Assembly (NCBI GenBank): GCA_910585075.1
Contig: CAJUED010000001.1
Span: 240,962-304,961 of the forward strand
Origin: an uncultured Lachnospiraceae bacterium
Lineage (GTDB): Bacteria; Bacillota; Clostridia; Lachnospirales; Lachnospiraceae
Reading direction: 5' to 3'
Length of the DNA stretch: 64,000 nt
Positions 1 to 8,975 of this stretch are shown here, in pieces. The notes under the pieces were generated by a model, which made no database searches, had not been told where the DNA came from, and worked only from the letters and a program-made list of their open reading frames with translations. Numbering within the stretch: the stretch's first letter is position 1; every line of letters begins with the position of its first letter. Both the position numbers and the translations under genes were made by a program.

Positions 1-85
1 GGCATATTGTATGGTACGTTTGTATTTCATATTAATACTCCTCTGCACTATCTTTACACAGGCAATGAACTTTCCTTCGCTGCCT

Positions 86-1303
86 TTATGGTACGGCAAA
101 CAATTTTTTAATGACTCCAACCTGTGCCATCAAGTGAGGTTCATCCTCACCCTCCAATATAAAATATCCCCGGCCCATCAGGGAATGTCCGTCTGACACG
201 CATGTTAGTTCATCCCCTGATTTTATATGGCATTCCCATGCTGTCAGCTTTGCGCTTATCGCTTCTTCCACCTGACTTTTTTCCGGTACATGTTTTACAA
301 GGCCCTGCATATCGAAATAATGAATCATCATACGCTTTGTTTGGGCCGCTTCAAAACCGTAGGGAAGTCCCATCCGATATTTTATATATTCTTCCGCCAT
401 ATCCACACCCGTACACAAAGGTGTAAACAGATTATGAAGATTATGCCCGGAAGGTCTTGCGGAGAGTTCCACAACAAAGGGGCCGCCCGCTCCTTTGATG
501 ATATCCGCATGGATCAGGCACTCATTAAGCCCAAGACATCCTATTACTTCTTCCATGTAATCCTTTACCTGCTGCCAAAATCCGTCCCCCGGCATCACGG
601 AGAAGTACCCCACTGCCTGTCTGGCCGGCGGCGGCGTATTTTCTTTTTTGCGCAGCAAGACCATGTGAAAGCCTTCCTTTGTCACCGCCCCGTCTACGCC
701 GTACTCCTCCCCGGCAACACATTCCTCAAGAACATAGGGCTCGCCCTTCGCCGCATACAGCGCCTCCTGCAAAGCCGCCTCGCCTGCAAGCATATGTATT
801 CCTCTGCTCCCGGAACCGTATCTGGGTTTTAAAATTGCCGGAAATGACAGCCAGGTATCTTCGCCTGTCCTGCCCCTCCATTTATTCTCATCCCAGTTAA
901 TCACATTTCCGGCCGTATCCTTTATCAGACCTTCTTCTACCGCATAGCAATGGCATTTTCGCAGATTCTTTTCCCTTAATTTCTTATGGAACAGGAACTT
1001 ATCCGTACACACTGCCGCCATCTCCCGGCTGATTCCCGGCAGTCCAAGCGCCTCATTGACAGCCCCCACGGTGGTCAGATATCTTCCAATAGGCACTGTC
1101 AGCACAAAATCAGGCTTTTCCTTTTTTAAGACCTGAATCGTGGCATTCTCGTCAGAGATATCCGTTACCAGTTTCCGGTCCGCCGCCTTAAGGCCCTCCG
1201 CCTCAGGATTACCATCCAAAGCCACCACGGTAAGTCCATATTCGTGAGCCTTTTTTATTGTATGAAGCGCCTCGCCGCTGGCGCCAATAATTGCTGCTTT
1301 CAT
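86..1303 (-). CDS. ATP-grasp family protein (carbamoyl-phosphate-synthase-like ATP-binding fold)
   Basis: The product has about 405 residues. It opens with a Rossmann-like segment (MKAAIIGASGEALHTIKKA) and contains ATP-grasp core pieces: a Lys/Arg-Gly-Ser-Gly loop (KPRYGSGSRGI), VLEECVAGEEYGVDGAV, and the metal-site region near the C-terminus (VVELSARPSGHN). Such enzymes join a carboxylate to an amine or thiol using ATP; the substrate cannot be read from the sequence. I chose the start at 1303 because GAGGAGT lies just upstream. It is the last gene of an operon with a GT2 transferase and a sugar aminotransferase, so it may modify an amino sugar (inference). Confidence 0.8.
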   Translation of the reverse strand: MKAAIIGASGEALHTIKKAHEYGLTVVALDGNPEAEGLKAADRKLVTDISDENATIQVLKKEKPDFVLTVPIGRYLTTVGAVNEALGLPGISREMAAVCTDKFLFHKKLREKNLRKCHCYAVEEGLIKDTAGNVINWDENKWRGRTGEDTWLSFPAILKPRYGSGSRGIHMLAGEAALQEALYAAKGEPYVLEECVAGEEYGVDGAVTKEGFHMVLLRKKENTPPPARQAVGYFSVMPGDGFWQQVKDYMEEVIGCLGLNECLIHADIIKGAGGPFVVELSARPSGHNLHNLFTPLCTGVDMAEEYIKYRMGLPYGFEAAQTKRMMIHYFDMQGLVKHVPEKSQVEEAISAKLTAWECHIKSGDELTCVSDGHSLMGRGYFILEGEDEPHLMAQVGVIKKLFAVP

Positions 1304-1381
1304 TTTTATACTCCTCGCATACCGCAAACTATGGTCGCGATACTGCCTTAATCAAAAGTTAGAAAATTAACTTTCCTTCCC

Positions 1382-2422
1382 TCATTCCGAAGCATTTTTC
1401 CGAAATTTTTTCCGCAGGTTCCGATAGGTCCATAACAGTTTATAATAAGCCATAAAATACAATGTGGATTTCATGTGCATCCGAATCAGCTTCCGCTCCT
1501 CGGCATGAACCCGCTCCTGGTAATAAGGATTTTCCATGAAACCGGGAAAGGTCTCACGCATTTCCTGTCCCATGTCCTTTACAAATCCGTATTCCTTCTT
1601 TTTCACGCCCGCCATATAGGAGAACAGCGTATTTACGTAAAACAGCGTGGTGAAGCTGCTCTCTATCTCATCACGGTATTCCTCCAGATAGCCAAACGTC
1701 TCTGCCTCCCGTACCATCACTCTTGCCGCCTCCATCCGGTCTTCGCAGCGCTCTTTGGTTATGGTGTGAACCGTGGAAGTGTCATGCTGATAATAATAGT
1801 AAAGAGGCTCCTCCAAATACTCAAAATGCTTCGCCCGAAGCATCCAGGAATTGCCGATTGCATTGTCCTCATAAAATATATGTTCCGGGAATCGATTGGG
1901 AAAATCAAGAATGATGTGGCGCCTGTAAATCTTTACCACCAGGCTGCCACTGTCCAAAATAAGAGACTTGTACTTTTCCTTCGTAAGAATTCCTGTCTGA
2001 GAGGGCTTATTGTTGTGTACCACCTGACCAATTTTCATGCTGTGCTCATGTGTCAGGTGATAATCACAGCCCACCATATCAGCCCCTGTTTTTTCCGCCC
2101 GCGTAAGAAGTTTTTCATAGAAGTCCGGGGTAATCCAGTCGTCGCTGTCAATAAATCCTATCCAGTCCCCCTTCGCCTTCTCAAGGCCAAGATTCTTAGC
2201 CCCACCCTGCCTTCTGTTTTCCGGTGAGGCCGTCACATGAAATTTGTCCGGGTATCTGCGCTCATAATCCCGCAGTATCTCAAGGGAATTATCCGTTGAA
2301 CAGTCATCAACGGCAATGATTTCATAATCCGATATGGTCTGGTTAACCAATGAATCAAGGCACCAGGTAAGTTTGTCCTCGGCCGCCATATTATAAACAG
2401 GTACAATCACACTAAGCTTCAT
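1382..2422 (-). CDS. Family 2 glycosyltransferase
   Basis: The 346-residue product starts with the GT-A signature MKLSVIVPVYNMAAEDK. It carries DDCSTDNS near residue 40 and the DXD-like metal site FIDSDDWITPDFYEKLL near residue 90. These features match inverting GT2 enzymes that move a sugar from a nucleotide donor. The C-terminal third is basic and lacks clear membrane spans. The start at 2422 has GGAGA upstream and overlaps the end of the aminotransferase gene by 11 bases, which indicates translational coupling. The acceptor is unknown. Confidence 0.87.
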   Translation of the reverse strand: MKLSVIVPVYNMAAEDKLTWCLDSLVNQTISDYEIIAVDDCSTDNSLEILRDYERRYPDKFHVTASPENRRQGGAKNLGLEKAKGDWIGFIDSDDWITPDFYEKLLTRAEKTGADMVGCDYHLTHEHSMKIGQVVHNNKPSQTGILTKEKYKSLILDSGSLVVKIYRRHIILDFPNRFPEHIFYEDNAIGNSWMLRAKHFEYLEEPLYYYYQHDTSTVHTITKERCEDRMEAARVMVREAETFGYLEEYRDEIESSFTTLFYVNTLFSYMAGVKKKEYGFVKDMGQEMRETFPGFMENPYYQERVHAEERKLIRMHMKSTLYFMAYYKLLWTYRNLRKKFRKNASE

Positions 2423-3623
2423 TGGTATTCTCCACGTCAAAATATTCTGCAATTCTGGTAACTGCCTTTATCACATCCTGTACATCCTGGTCTGTCATGG
2501 CATAGTAAAGCGGCAGGCTGATGATTTCCTCATACAGCTTTTCCGCTTTGGGGCAAAGACCTTTTTTGTACCCTAATTTTTCGTAATAAGGGAAATAGTA
2601 GGTTGGAATATAGTGCACATTACAACAAACATTCTCCGCTCCCAGAGCTTCAAAAAATTCTTTCCGGTTTATCCGCAGCCTGGAAAGATTCAGCCGCAGA
2701 ATATACAGATGCCTTGTGGTATCCGACTCAGGGATTTCCTTCTGTACTATCACCTGAGGCAGCCTTCCAAAAGCCTCGTCATAGGCCCTCACAATCTCTT
2801 TTCTTCTTGCCGAAAACATGGGAAGCTTGTTCAGCTGGCTGATGATCAGCGCCGCCTGCATATCTGTCAACCGATAATTCATGCCAAGGGCAATCTGCTC
2901 ATAATACCAGGGGCCGTCCGGCTCATGGGCCATTTGCCCCTCATCCCTGGTAATGCCGTGAGCCCGGTACAAAAGCAGTTTCTTATAATATTCCTCATGA
3001 TTGGTGAGCACTGCTCCGCCTTCCCCGCCGGTCACCGTCTTCACGGGATGGAAGCTTAAGGTGGTCATATCTGCAATGGAGCCGTTGCATTTTCCCTTAT
3101 AGCGGGTTCCGATCACATGAGCTCCGTCCTCTATCAGTACCAGATTATTTTCATGACAATGGGCAAGCAGGCTGTCAAGCTCCACCGACTGCCCCGTGTA
3201 ATCCACTGCCACAACAGCCTTTGTCCTTTCATTGGTCAGCTTTTTTACCTGCTCCGGGTCAATGTTGTAGGTCTCCTCATTGATATCTGAAAAAACCGGC
3301 TTTGCACCGCAATAAAGCGCACAATTGGCCGAAGCCGCAAACGTGATCGGCGTAGTGATTACCTCGTCTCCCTCTTTCACTCCGGCCGCCAAACAGGCCA
3401 TATGCAGAGCCGCCGTTCCGTTGCTGCACACCACCGCGTACTTGGCCCCCGTTATTTCACACAGCTTTTCCTCTAACTCCCCTATCTTCGGGCCGCAGGT
3501 AAGGTAATCGCTTCTCAGCACATCAACCACTGCCTGTATATCGGCCTCGTCAATATACTGATGCCCATAATAAATTTTCTTATCCCGAACGGGAATTCCT
3601 CCTGAAATCGCAGGTTTCTCCAT
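2412..3623 (-). CDS. DegT/DnrJ/EryC1/StrS sugar aminotransferase, PseC-like
   Basis: This is a PLP enzyme of 403 residues. The N-terminus (YYGHQYIDEADIQAVVDVL, then SDYLTCGP) is typical of the PseC branch, which aminates UDP-4-keto-6-deoxy-AltNAc. The PLP lysine is K195 in SFHPVKTVTGGEGG, and the pyridine-binding Asp lies in EDGAH near 166. The start at 3623 follows GGGAGGGA. No other pseudaminic acid gene (PseB, PseH, PseG, PseI) is adjacent, so the product could instead be another 4-amino-4,6-dideoxy sugar. It lies 34 bases after the Spo0A-C gene and is translationally coupled to the GT2 gene. Confidence 0.88.
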   Translation of the reverse strand: MEKPAISGGIPVRDKKIYYGHQYIDEADIQAVVDVLRSDYLTCGPKIGELEEKLCEITGAKYAVVCSNGTAALHMACLAAGVKEGDEVITTPITFAASANCALYCGAKPVFSDINEETYNIDPEQVKKLTNERTKAVVAVDYTGQSVELDSLLAHCHENNLVLIEDGAHVIGTRYKGKCNGSIADMTTLSFHPVKTVTGGEGGAVLTNHEEYYKKLLLYRAHGITRDEGQMAHEPDGPWYYEQIALGMNYRLTDMQAALIISQLNKLPMFSARRKEIVRAYDEAFGRLPQVIVQKEIPESDTTRHLYILRLNLSRLRINRKEFFEALGAENVCCNVHYIPTYYFPYYEKLGYKKGLCPKAEKLYEEIISLPLYYAMTDQDVQDVIKAVTRIAEYFDVENTNEA

Positions 3624-3657
3624 TGTTATTCCCTCCCTATTATCTTCAAACCACAAA

Positions 3658-4047
3658 TTACTTCATATCTTCCTTCTTCAGGGAATTCAGTTGTATCCTG
3701 ATTGTATCGGCAATCACCGCTATGTACTCACTGTTGGTAGGTCTCACATTTCCATTTTCTATGCAATAACCAAAAAGTCCTTCAAAAGTCTTCTTATTTC
3801 CTCTCTCCCACGAAATTTCAATTGCATTTCGTATTGCCCTCTCTACTTTTCCGTCAGTAGTATGATACATCTTTGCAATTTCCGGGTAAAGAAGTTTGGT
3901 AACGCTTCCCACCACTTTCATGTCTTCCTCTGCCATCAGCACAGCCGTCCGCACATATCGATATCCTTTCAGGTGGGCAGGCATACCTATATCCAGCATC
4001 ATATGGGTAATCAACTGCTCTACTTTTTTATCGTCTTTTTCCTGCAT
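3658..4047 (-). CDS. Stand-alone Spo0A C-terminal DNA-binding domain protein
   Basis: All 129 residues match only the effector half of Spo0A: IGMPAHLKGYRYVRTAV, LYPEIAKMYHTT, KVERAIRNAIEISWERGN and the late RPTNSEYIAVIADTIRI. In the family this fold binds the 0A box (TGTCGAA-like). The receiver domain with the phospho-acceptor Asp is absent, and no frameshifted receiver is visible upstream. The start is well set by AGGAG eight bases before ATG. It leads the operon with the PseC-like aminotransferase, so it probably regulates surface sugar genes rather than sporulation itself (inference). Confidence 0.88.
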   Translation of the reverse strand: MQEKDDKKVEQLITHMMLDIGMPAHLKGYRYVRTAVLMAEEDMKVVGSVTKLLYPEIAKMYHTTDGKVERAIRNAIEISWERGNKKTFEGLFGYCIENGNVRPTNSEYIAVIADTIRIQLNSLKKEDMK

Positions 4048-4094
4048 AGCTTACGTTCTCCTGTTTCACAAAATTCGCCGCCAAATCCCGCCCG

Positions 4095-4136
4095 TCAAAC
4101 ACTGCCTCACTGCACATGTCAGCTTATTGATTAAAA
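4095..4136. repeat. Dispersed intergenic repeat, copy A
   Basis: This is one of five copies of a repeat of about 45 bp that reads TCAAACACTG, then a variable middle, then GTCAGCTTATTGATTAAAA. The other copies are at 30216-30257, 43611-43638, 50022-50064 and 52019-52061. The ends are conserved while the middle 12-16 bases differ. Confidence 0.6.
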
Positions 4137-4280
4137 GTTTGTCTAAGTGCACGCTCCTGGGCCGAACGATTACCATCGTACCGCATGCTTTGCCGCGATA
4201 ATTGACTTACGCTGATTACAGTATAAATTATGTAAACCTCTATGAATAGTTGTAATTCATCGCATTATGCCCTGTTTATG

Positions 4281-4928
4281 TCATAAAATTCGATATTTCT
4301 TCATAAAATCACGAAAAAAACGAACAAATCCTTCTTCTGAAACTATATCATCCTGGGAATCGCCTTCCATATCATAATAATATTTCCCTGTATCCATATC
4401 CAGCGAAATACTGTCAAGAGGAAAACCCGGCACCCGCTTCTTATGAGGCACATCCGTAAGGAGAAAGGAATCTCCCCACAATTCCTCGTCCATGCTCTCC
4501 GCCCTTCGCTGCCTGTCCCAAATCAGGCAGATAGCATTTTTATAGCGGGCCCTGATAAGTCCATATTCCTTTACCAGTGAGATATAATGAGAAAGCAGTT
4601 CCTCGTCGCTAAGCCTTCTCTCTCCCCTGCCCCGCACATGGATGCCCGGCTGCAATTCTTCCGGCAGCGGCTCCCCTGTAGCATAATTCCACAGGTATAA
4701 CCCGCTGTCACACGAAAACACCGGACAGCCCAAAATCTCAAAATAGCTTTCGGCCTTTTGCCTTGCATTTTCAAGAGGCGTCGCACCTGTTTCCGGTGCC
4801 TCGGTCAGCACAATACCTCTCTCCTTCGCCGCAGCCTTTAAACCCAATATTTCAAATGGAAAATCCCTTAATGCTCTTTGCATATATGCTATTTTCCCGT
4901 CGTTTCCCGTTCCATATATAATCTGCAT
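4281..4928 (-). CDS. HAM1/RdgB-type non-canonical purine NTP pyrophosphatase
   Basis: The 215-residue product opens with MQIIYGTGNDGKIAYMQRAL, the Ham1 signature of enzymes that hydrolyse ITP, XTP or dITP to the monophosphate. Further family features are ENARQKAESYFE, CDSGLYL (the metal and base pocket) and a long, divergent C-terminal part (SLDMDTGKYYYDMEGD). It is longer and more divergent than RdgB (about 197 residues), so substrate range is uncertain. It follows the alkyladenine glycosylase gene by 25 bases, which pairs nucleotide-pool cleaning with base-excision repair in one operon. Confidence 0.83.
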   Translation of the reverse strand: MQIIYGTGNDGKIAYMQRALRDFPFEILGLKAAAKERGIVLTEAPETGATPLENARQKAESYFEILGCPVFSCDSGLYLWNYATGEPLPEELQPGIHVRGRGERRLSDEELLSHYISLVKEYGLIRARYKNAICLIWDRQRRAESMDEELWGDSFLLTDVPHKKRVPGFPLDSISLDMDTGKYYYDMEGDSQDDIVSEEGFVRFFRDFMKKYRIL

Positions 4929-4953
4929 ATTCAGCCTGCTTTCATCTTTGACG

Positions 4954-5487
4954 CTATTTCGCCGCCTTATAATTTCCGTCGTCTACGATAAACCGCCAAA
5001 GAATATCCCTATATTCTTCCGTGGCATAATCAATCCCTACCCTTTTAGCCGTCACATACTTGGGTTTATATCCGTCGTCCTCCAGCCACAGATTCTTAGA
5101 AATTACCATATCTTCCTCATTCAGAGTTCTATCTATCTCCATGGCTTTGGTAAGCTTCCCCGGCCCATTATAGCCTGTGACGCCGCGGATCAACACTGCC
5201 TCCGGATGTCCTTCCTTCCCGCTCACCACGTTAAACAGGGCATGTATGCCATAGCACAGATATACATAAGCAGTACCGCCCTTCTCATACAGAACCCTTG
5301 TCCGCTCCGTTTTGCCCTTACTGGCATGGCAGGCCGTATCTTCCTCCCCGCAGTAGCACTCCGTCTCCATAATCCTGTATTTCAAAACACCCTTCGCTGT
5401 CTTTCTGCACAGAAGCTTGCCTAAAAGCTCCGGCGCCAATTCCTGCGCGGAACGGCTCAAATCCTTCCTCCCCATTCGCCTCGCCAT
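4954..5487 (-). CDS. DNA-3-methyladenine glycosylase (AAG/MPG family)
   Basis: The 177-residue product has the AAG fold motifs: LAPELLGKLLCR, the catalytic region RIMETECYCGEEDTACHASK, YVYLCYGIHALFNVV, and VLIRGV followed by GPGKLTKAM. The family excises alkylated or deaminated purines from DNA. Start 5487 (MARRMGRKDL) is preceded by GGAGGATTTAC. The 80 bases before it form a structured leader that is also found before the Eis-like gene at 50560. The length is normal for bacterial members. Confidence 0.92.
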   Translation of the reverse strand: MARRMGRKDLSRSAQELAPELLGKLLCRKTAKGVLKYRIMETECYCGEEDTACHASKGKTERTRVLYEKGGTAYVYLCYGIHALFNVVSGKEGHPEAVLIRGVTGYNGPGKLTKAMEIDRTLNEEDMVISKNLWLEDDGYKPKYVTAKRVGIDYATEEYRDILWRFIVDDGNYKAAK

Positions 5488-5567
5488 GTAAATCCTCCAT
5501 GCTATCAATATCTGCAAATTTGGACTTTAGTACAAATTTGTCAATTGAAAATCTCTGATTTTCAATT
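5488..5567 (-). promoter_or_regulatory. Structured 5' leader of the glycosylase gene, copy 1 of a shared element
   Basis: Read on the minus strand, it holds a perfect hairpin (AATTGAAAATC, 3-base loop, GATTTTCAATT). Next comes GACAAATTTGT, a short spacer and CCAAATTTGC, whose two palindromic CAAATTTG boxes can pair with each other. The ribosome site AGCATGGAGGATT follows. The same order and nearly the same bases occur at 50464-50559 before another gene. The core matches 27 of 31 positions. Confidence 0.6.
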
Positions 5568-5569
5568 TC

Positions 5570-5671
5570 TTAACCTTCCAGAAATTCCAGATAATCTTCC
5601 TCACTGGCAAACAACATATATCTTCCATCCACCAGTCCCATGTATCCATTATTTACAAAATATCCTTTCAT
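5570..5671 (-). CDS. Small hypothetical protein, 33 residues
   Basis: A short frame encodes MKGYFVNNGYMGLVDGRYML and then FASEEDYLEFLEG. It is supported by a strong AGGAGG seven bases before ATG, better than many long genes here. A longer in-frame version starting at 5827 would add a very basic 52-residue stretch with no ribosome site, so I prefer the short form. The protein is acidic at the C-terminus, rich in Tyr and Gly, and has no membrane segment. It sits directly downstream of the Na/Pi cotransporter. Function unknown. Confidence 0.55.
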   Translation of the reverse strand: MKGYFVNNGYMGLVDGRYMLFASEEDYLEFLEG

Positions 5672-5835
5672 AATTCCGCCTCCTGTCATTCCGATTGGTT
5701 TTCTGTTATAACCAGAATAACATTTTGGCAGTCCTATAAAACGGACTCTATCTTTTTTTCGAACATATTTTCTGACCGGTTTACGGTAACATCTCTTATA
5801 AAACCTTCTATGCTGCCAACGGCCCACAATCTAAA

Positions 5836-7608
5836 TCAGGGTAATTTATACTGCTCCTGAATCCTTTTCACCTCGGCCACAAAAGTTTCATTGTTTTTAC
5901 TGGACAAATGCTCCTGAAATTCATGAGTGCCAAAATTTTCCTCATTTAACTGCAAAAGGCAAACCGCAATATTAGAGCAATGGTCTGATACTCTCTCATA
6001 ATTGGTGGAAATATCTGACAGGATGAAACCCATCTCAATGGTACATTTCCCTTTACGCAGCCGTTTTACATGGCGCTTCTTGATTTCGGAATTCAGGTAA
6101 TCAATGACTTCTTCCATAGGTTCCACTATATTTGCCAGCTTCAAATCTTCTTCCTTGAATACCTGGATTGAGGTATTGATAATATTTCTCACAGCCTCCG
6201 AAAAAACAGTCAGTTCTTCCACTGCCTTCTTTGAGAATCTAAGATCTTTTTCATACATCTCCCTGGCTGATTCCATGATATTGACCGCATGGTCGGAAAT
6301 CCTCTCAAAGTCTCCTATACAGTGCAGCAACACAGTGAGCTCCTGGCTGTCTTTTTCCGTAAGGTGCTTACTGCTTATTTTTACCAGATATGTACTGAGC
6401 TCATCCTCATAATGGTCTACCAAATCTTCCAGCTCCATTACCCTGTCTGCCGTTTTCTCATCAAACTTATGGAATAATTCCATAGCCAGGAACAGGCCTT
6501 CCTTCGCATAATTTGCCATATCCACCGCAGCATTTTTACACTGCTCAAGAGCCACCCGGGGCGTGCTCAAAAATCTGGCATCCAGAATCTGAATTTCTTT
6601 TCTGGCGGGTTCCACCGTCTGTATCTCCTCACCTTTTTCAGGAATTGTCAGATAAGCCAGCTTTTCCAAAACTCCGGTAAAGGGGTACATAGCCACCACG
6701 GCCACCACGTTAAACGCCGTATGGATTGCGGCAACCCCCAGGGCGCTTGCCGGCTGATGCAGAAATTCAAATTGAAACAGCGCATTCATGGTATAAAAAA
6801 TCGCCATAAATGCCACTACTTTTATTACTTTATAATAAAGGCTGATAAGCGATGCCCTTTTTGCCTGCTTACCCGCGCTTGCGCTGGAAATCAGCGCCGC
6901 CACACAGTCCCCCACATTCTGTCCCATGAGAATAGGGATGGCCGTCGCATAGCTGACCGCACCGGATACACACAGTGCCTGCAAAATACCAACGGAAGCG
7001 GAAGACGACTGGATAATGGCGGTAAGCACAAGACCAATCAACATTCCAAGAACCGGATTGGAAAACATAAGCAGCGTATCAATAAAATCGGGATTTTCCG
7101 CTAAGGGCTTTACCGTATTGGACATGGTGTCCATACCAAACATAAGTACCGCAAAACCTATCATAATCGTTGCGGCCACTCTATGCTTTTCCCTCTTGCA
7201 CATGCTCAGCATAATCACGCCTGTAATTGCCAGAATTGGTGAAAAAGAAGATGGTTTCAGAAGCTGAAGAAAAATTCCCGATCCTTTCACCCCTGTCAAG
7301 CTGAGCAGCCATGCGGTAACCGTGGTTCCCACATTTGCTCCCAAAATAACCCCTATGGCCTGAGAGAGCTTCATGATTCCTGAGTTTACGAACCCCACTA
7401 CCATAACGGTTGTGGCGGAGGATGACTGGATAATGGCCGTCACCCCTGCTCCTAAGAGAATTGCCTTCAATTTATTGGAGGTAAGCTTCTCCAAAATAAT
7501 TTCAAGCTTACCGCCGGACGCCTTTTTCAGACCGTCACCGAGTACATCCATCCCGTAAAGGAATAATGCCAGACCGCCTACCATAGTCAGTACACTAAAG
7601 ATATCCAT
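5836..7608 (-). CDS. Na+/phosphate cotransporter family protein with C-terminal PhoU-like domain
   Basis: The 590-residue membrane protein has the two inverted QSSS repeats of the NptA/PNaS family: IIQSSSATTVMVVGFVNSG near residue 60 and IIQSSSASVGILQALC near 205. The companions are GANVGTTVTAW and GQNVGDCVAA. About nine hydrophobic spans fill residues 1-320. The rest (about 340-570) is a helical PhoU-like domain with ERISDHAVNI and ERVSDHCSNI metal-binding repeats. It likely imports phosphate with sodium and is modulated through the PhoU part. Start 7608 follows GGAGGAAAGAGAAT. Confidence 0.92.
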   Translation of the reverse strand: MDIFSVLTMVGGLALFLYGMDVLGDGLKKASGGKLEIILEKLTSNKLKAILLGAGVTAIIQSSSATTVMVVGFVNSGIMKLSQAIGVILGANVGTTVTAWLLSLTGVKGSGIFLQLLKPSSFSPILAITGVIMLSMCKREKHRVAATIMIGFAVLMFGMDTMSNTVKPLAENPDFIDTLLMFSNPVLGMLIGLVLTAIIQSSSASVGILQALCVSGAVSYATAIPILMGQNVGDCVAALISSASAGKQAKRASLISLYYKVIKVVAFMAIFYTMNALFQFEFLHQPASALGVAAIHTAFNVVAVVAMYPFTGVLEKLAYLTIPEKGEEIQTVEPARKEIQILDARFLSTPRVALEQCKNAAVDMANYAKEGLFLAMELFHKFDEKTADRVMELEDLVDHYEDELSTYLVKISSKHLTEKDSQELTVLLHCIGDFERISDHAVNIMESAREMYEKDLRFSKKAVEELTVFSEAVRNIINTSIQVFKEEDLKLANIVEPMEEVIDYLNSEIKKRHVKRLRKGKCTIEMGFILSDISTNYERVSDHCSNIAVCLLQLNEENFGTHEFQEHLSSKNNETFVAEVKRIQEQYKLP

Positions 7609-7694
7609 ATTCTCTTTCCTCCGAATGTAAGGCAAAAATTGCTACGTTTTATATTTTACACTATTTCATTCATTTTGGATATAGGATTTTTTGT

Positions 7695-7723
7695 TTGCTA
7701 TTGAGAAGTATTTTCTGTATACT
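7695..7723 (+). promoter_or_regulatory. Predicted sigma-A promoter for the NahK-like kinase gene
   Basis: TTGCTA (7695-7700) and TATACT (7718-7723) are separated by 17 bases, and the start codon lies about 125 bases downstream. Only visual matching was done. Confidence 0.4.
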
Positions 7724-7847
7724 AAGGCTATAAAAAATTTTGCAATTATCAACAATTCTAAAGAGCCCCGGAAGACAGACCTCTATTCAACGGAACCTTA
7801 AGAAAACACCTTGATATGGCGCCTATGGAAATGCGCCGGGAGGACTT

Positions 7848-8972
7848 ATGAGTACAGAAAATCCGGCTTACGCCAAAGCAGAAGAAGCAATCGCACATTT
7901 TGCCTTAAAAGGCAGGCTTTTGAAAAAAAAGCCTTACGGAAACGGCCACATCAACGATACCTTTCTGCTCACCTGCGAAATGCCTGGTGGTCAGACCACA
8001 CAGTATATTTTGCAGCGGATGAACCATTCCATTTTCAAACAGCCCCGGCTTCTCATGGAAAATGTGGTGAATGTCACCGAGTACCTGAGGAAGGTTATCA
8101 TTGCCCAGGGCGGTGACCCCGACCGGGAAACCTTAAATGTAATACGGACAAAGGATGGCGTCAGCTATTATGAAGATGCAGATCATAATTACTGGAGAAT
8201 GTTTCTATTTATAGAAAGAACCCTCTGTCTGGAAAAGGTTGAGAGCAAAAAAGATTTTTATGACAGCGCCGTGGCCTTCGGAAATTTCCAGAGGATGCTT
8301 TCGGACTATCCCGCCGAAACCCTGCACGAGACCATTCTCAATTTCCACAACACCCCTTCCCGCTTTCAGGATTTTAAGCGGGCAGTGGAAAAAGACCCCT
8401 TAGGCAGGGCTGCCCTTGCCGGGCCCGAGATTTCTTTTGCCCTGGACAGGGAAGGGGAAACTTCCATATTGACAGACCTTTTAGCCGCAGGAGAGCTTCC
8501 CCTGCGGGTGACCCACAACGACACCAAATTGAACAATATCCTCTTTGATAAAGACAGCGGAACGGCTCTCTGCATCATTGACTTGGATACGGTGATGCCC
8601 GGCCTTTCCCTCTACGATTTTGGTGATTCCATCCGTTTTGGGGCCAGCACCGGAGTGGAGGACGAACAGGATTTAAGCAAGGTTACCTTGGACTTATCCC
8701 TGTATGAAGCCTTCGTCAGCGGCTTTTTAAAGGGATGTGGGGGAAGCCTTACGGAAAAGGAAATCGAAATGCTCCCCATGGGGGCCAAGCTGATGACCTA
8801 TGAGTGCGGCATCCGTTTCCTGGCCGATTATTTGGAAGGGGATGTTTATTTTAAAATCCACAGGGAAAACCATAATCTGGACAGAGCCAGGACACAGTTT
8901 AAGCTGGTGGCGGATATGGAAAAGAAGTGGAGCAAAATGGCGGAAGTTACACGGCAATGCTCCGGGGCATAG
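7848..8972 (+). CDS. Phosphotransferase-family sugar kinase, N-acetylhexosamine 1-kinase-like
   Basis: The 374-residue product has the APH/choline-kinase fold. The glycine loop region is PYGNGHINDTFLL, followed by YILQRMNHSIFKQPRLLMEN. The catalytic loop is THNDTKLNNILFD, and the metal site is IIDLDTVMPGLSLYDFGD. The GNGHINDT and QRMN patterns are those of NahK, which phosphorylates GlcNAc or GalNAc at C1 in the lacto-N-biose pathway. No partner phosphorylase is nearby, so the substrate is inferred from similarity only. GGAGG precedes the ATG. The gene is convergent with mfd, with only three bases between the two stop codons. Confidence 0.82.
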   Translation: MSTENPAYAKAEEAIAHFALKGRLLKKKPYGNGHINDTFLLTCEMPGGQTTQYILQRMNHSIFKQPRLLMENVVNVTEYLRKVIIAQGGDPDRETLNVIRTKDGVSYYEDADHNYWRMFLFIERTLCLEKVESKKDFYDSAVAFGNFQRMLSDYPAETLHETILNFHNTPSRFQDFKRAVEKDPLGRAALAGPEISFALDREGETSILTDLLAAGELPLRVTHNDTKLNNILFDKDSGTALCIIDLDTVMPGLSLYDFGDSIRFGASTGVEDEQDLSKVTLDLSLYEAFVSGFLKGCGGSLTEKEIEMLPMGAKLMTYECGIRFLADYLEGDVYFKIHRENHNLDRARTQFKLVADMEKKWSKMAEVTRQCSGA

Positions 8973-8975
8973 ACA

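Noticed and set aside
2412..3623. Complete pseudaminic acid pathway
   Set aside because: Only a PseC-like aminotransferase is seen; PseB, PseG, PseH and PseI are absent nearby, and the synthase at 21536 resembles NANS rather than PseI.
5672..5827. N-terminal extension giving an 85-residue protein
   Set aside because: The extension is extremely basic and has no ribosome site, whereas the internal ATG has an excellent one.
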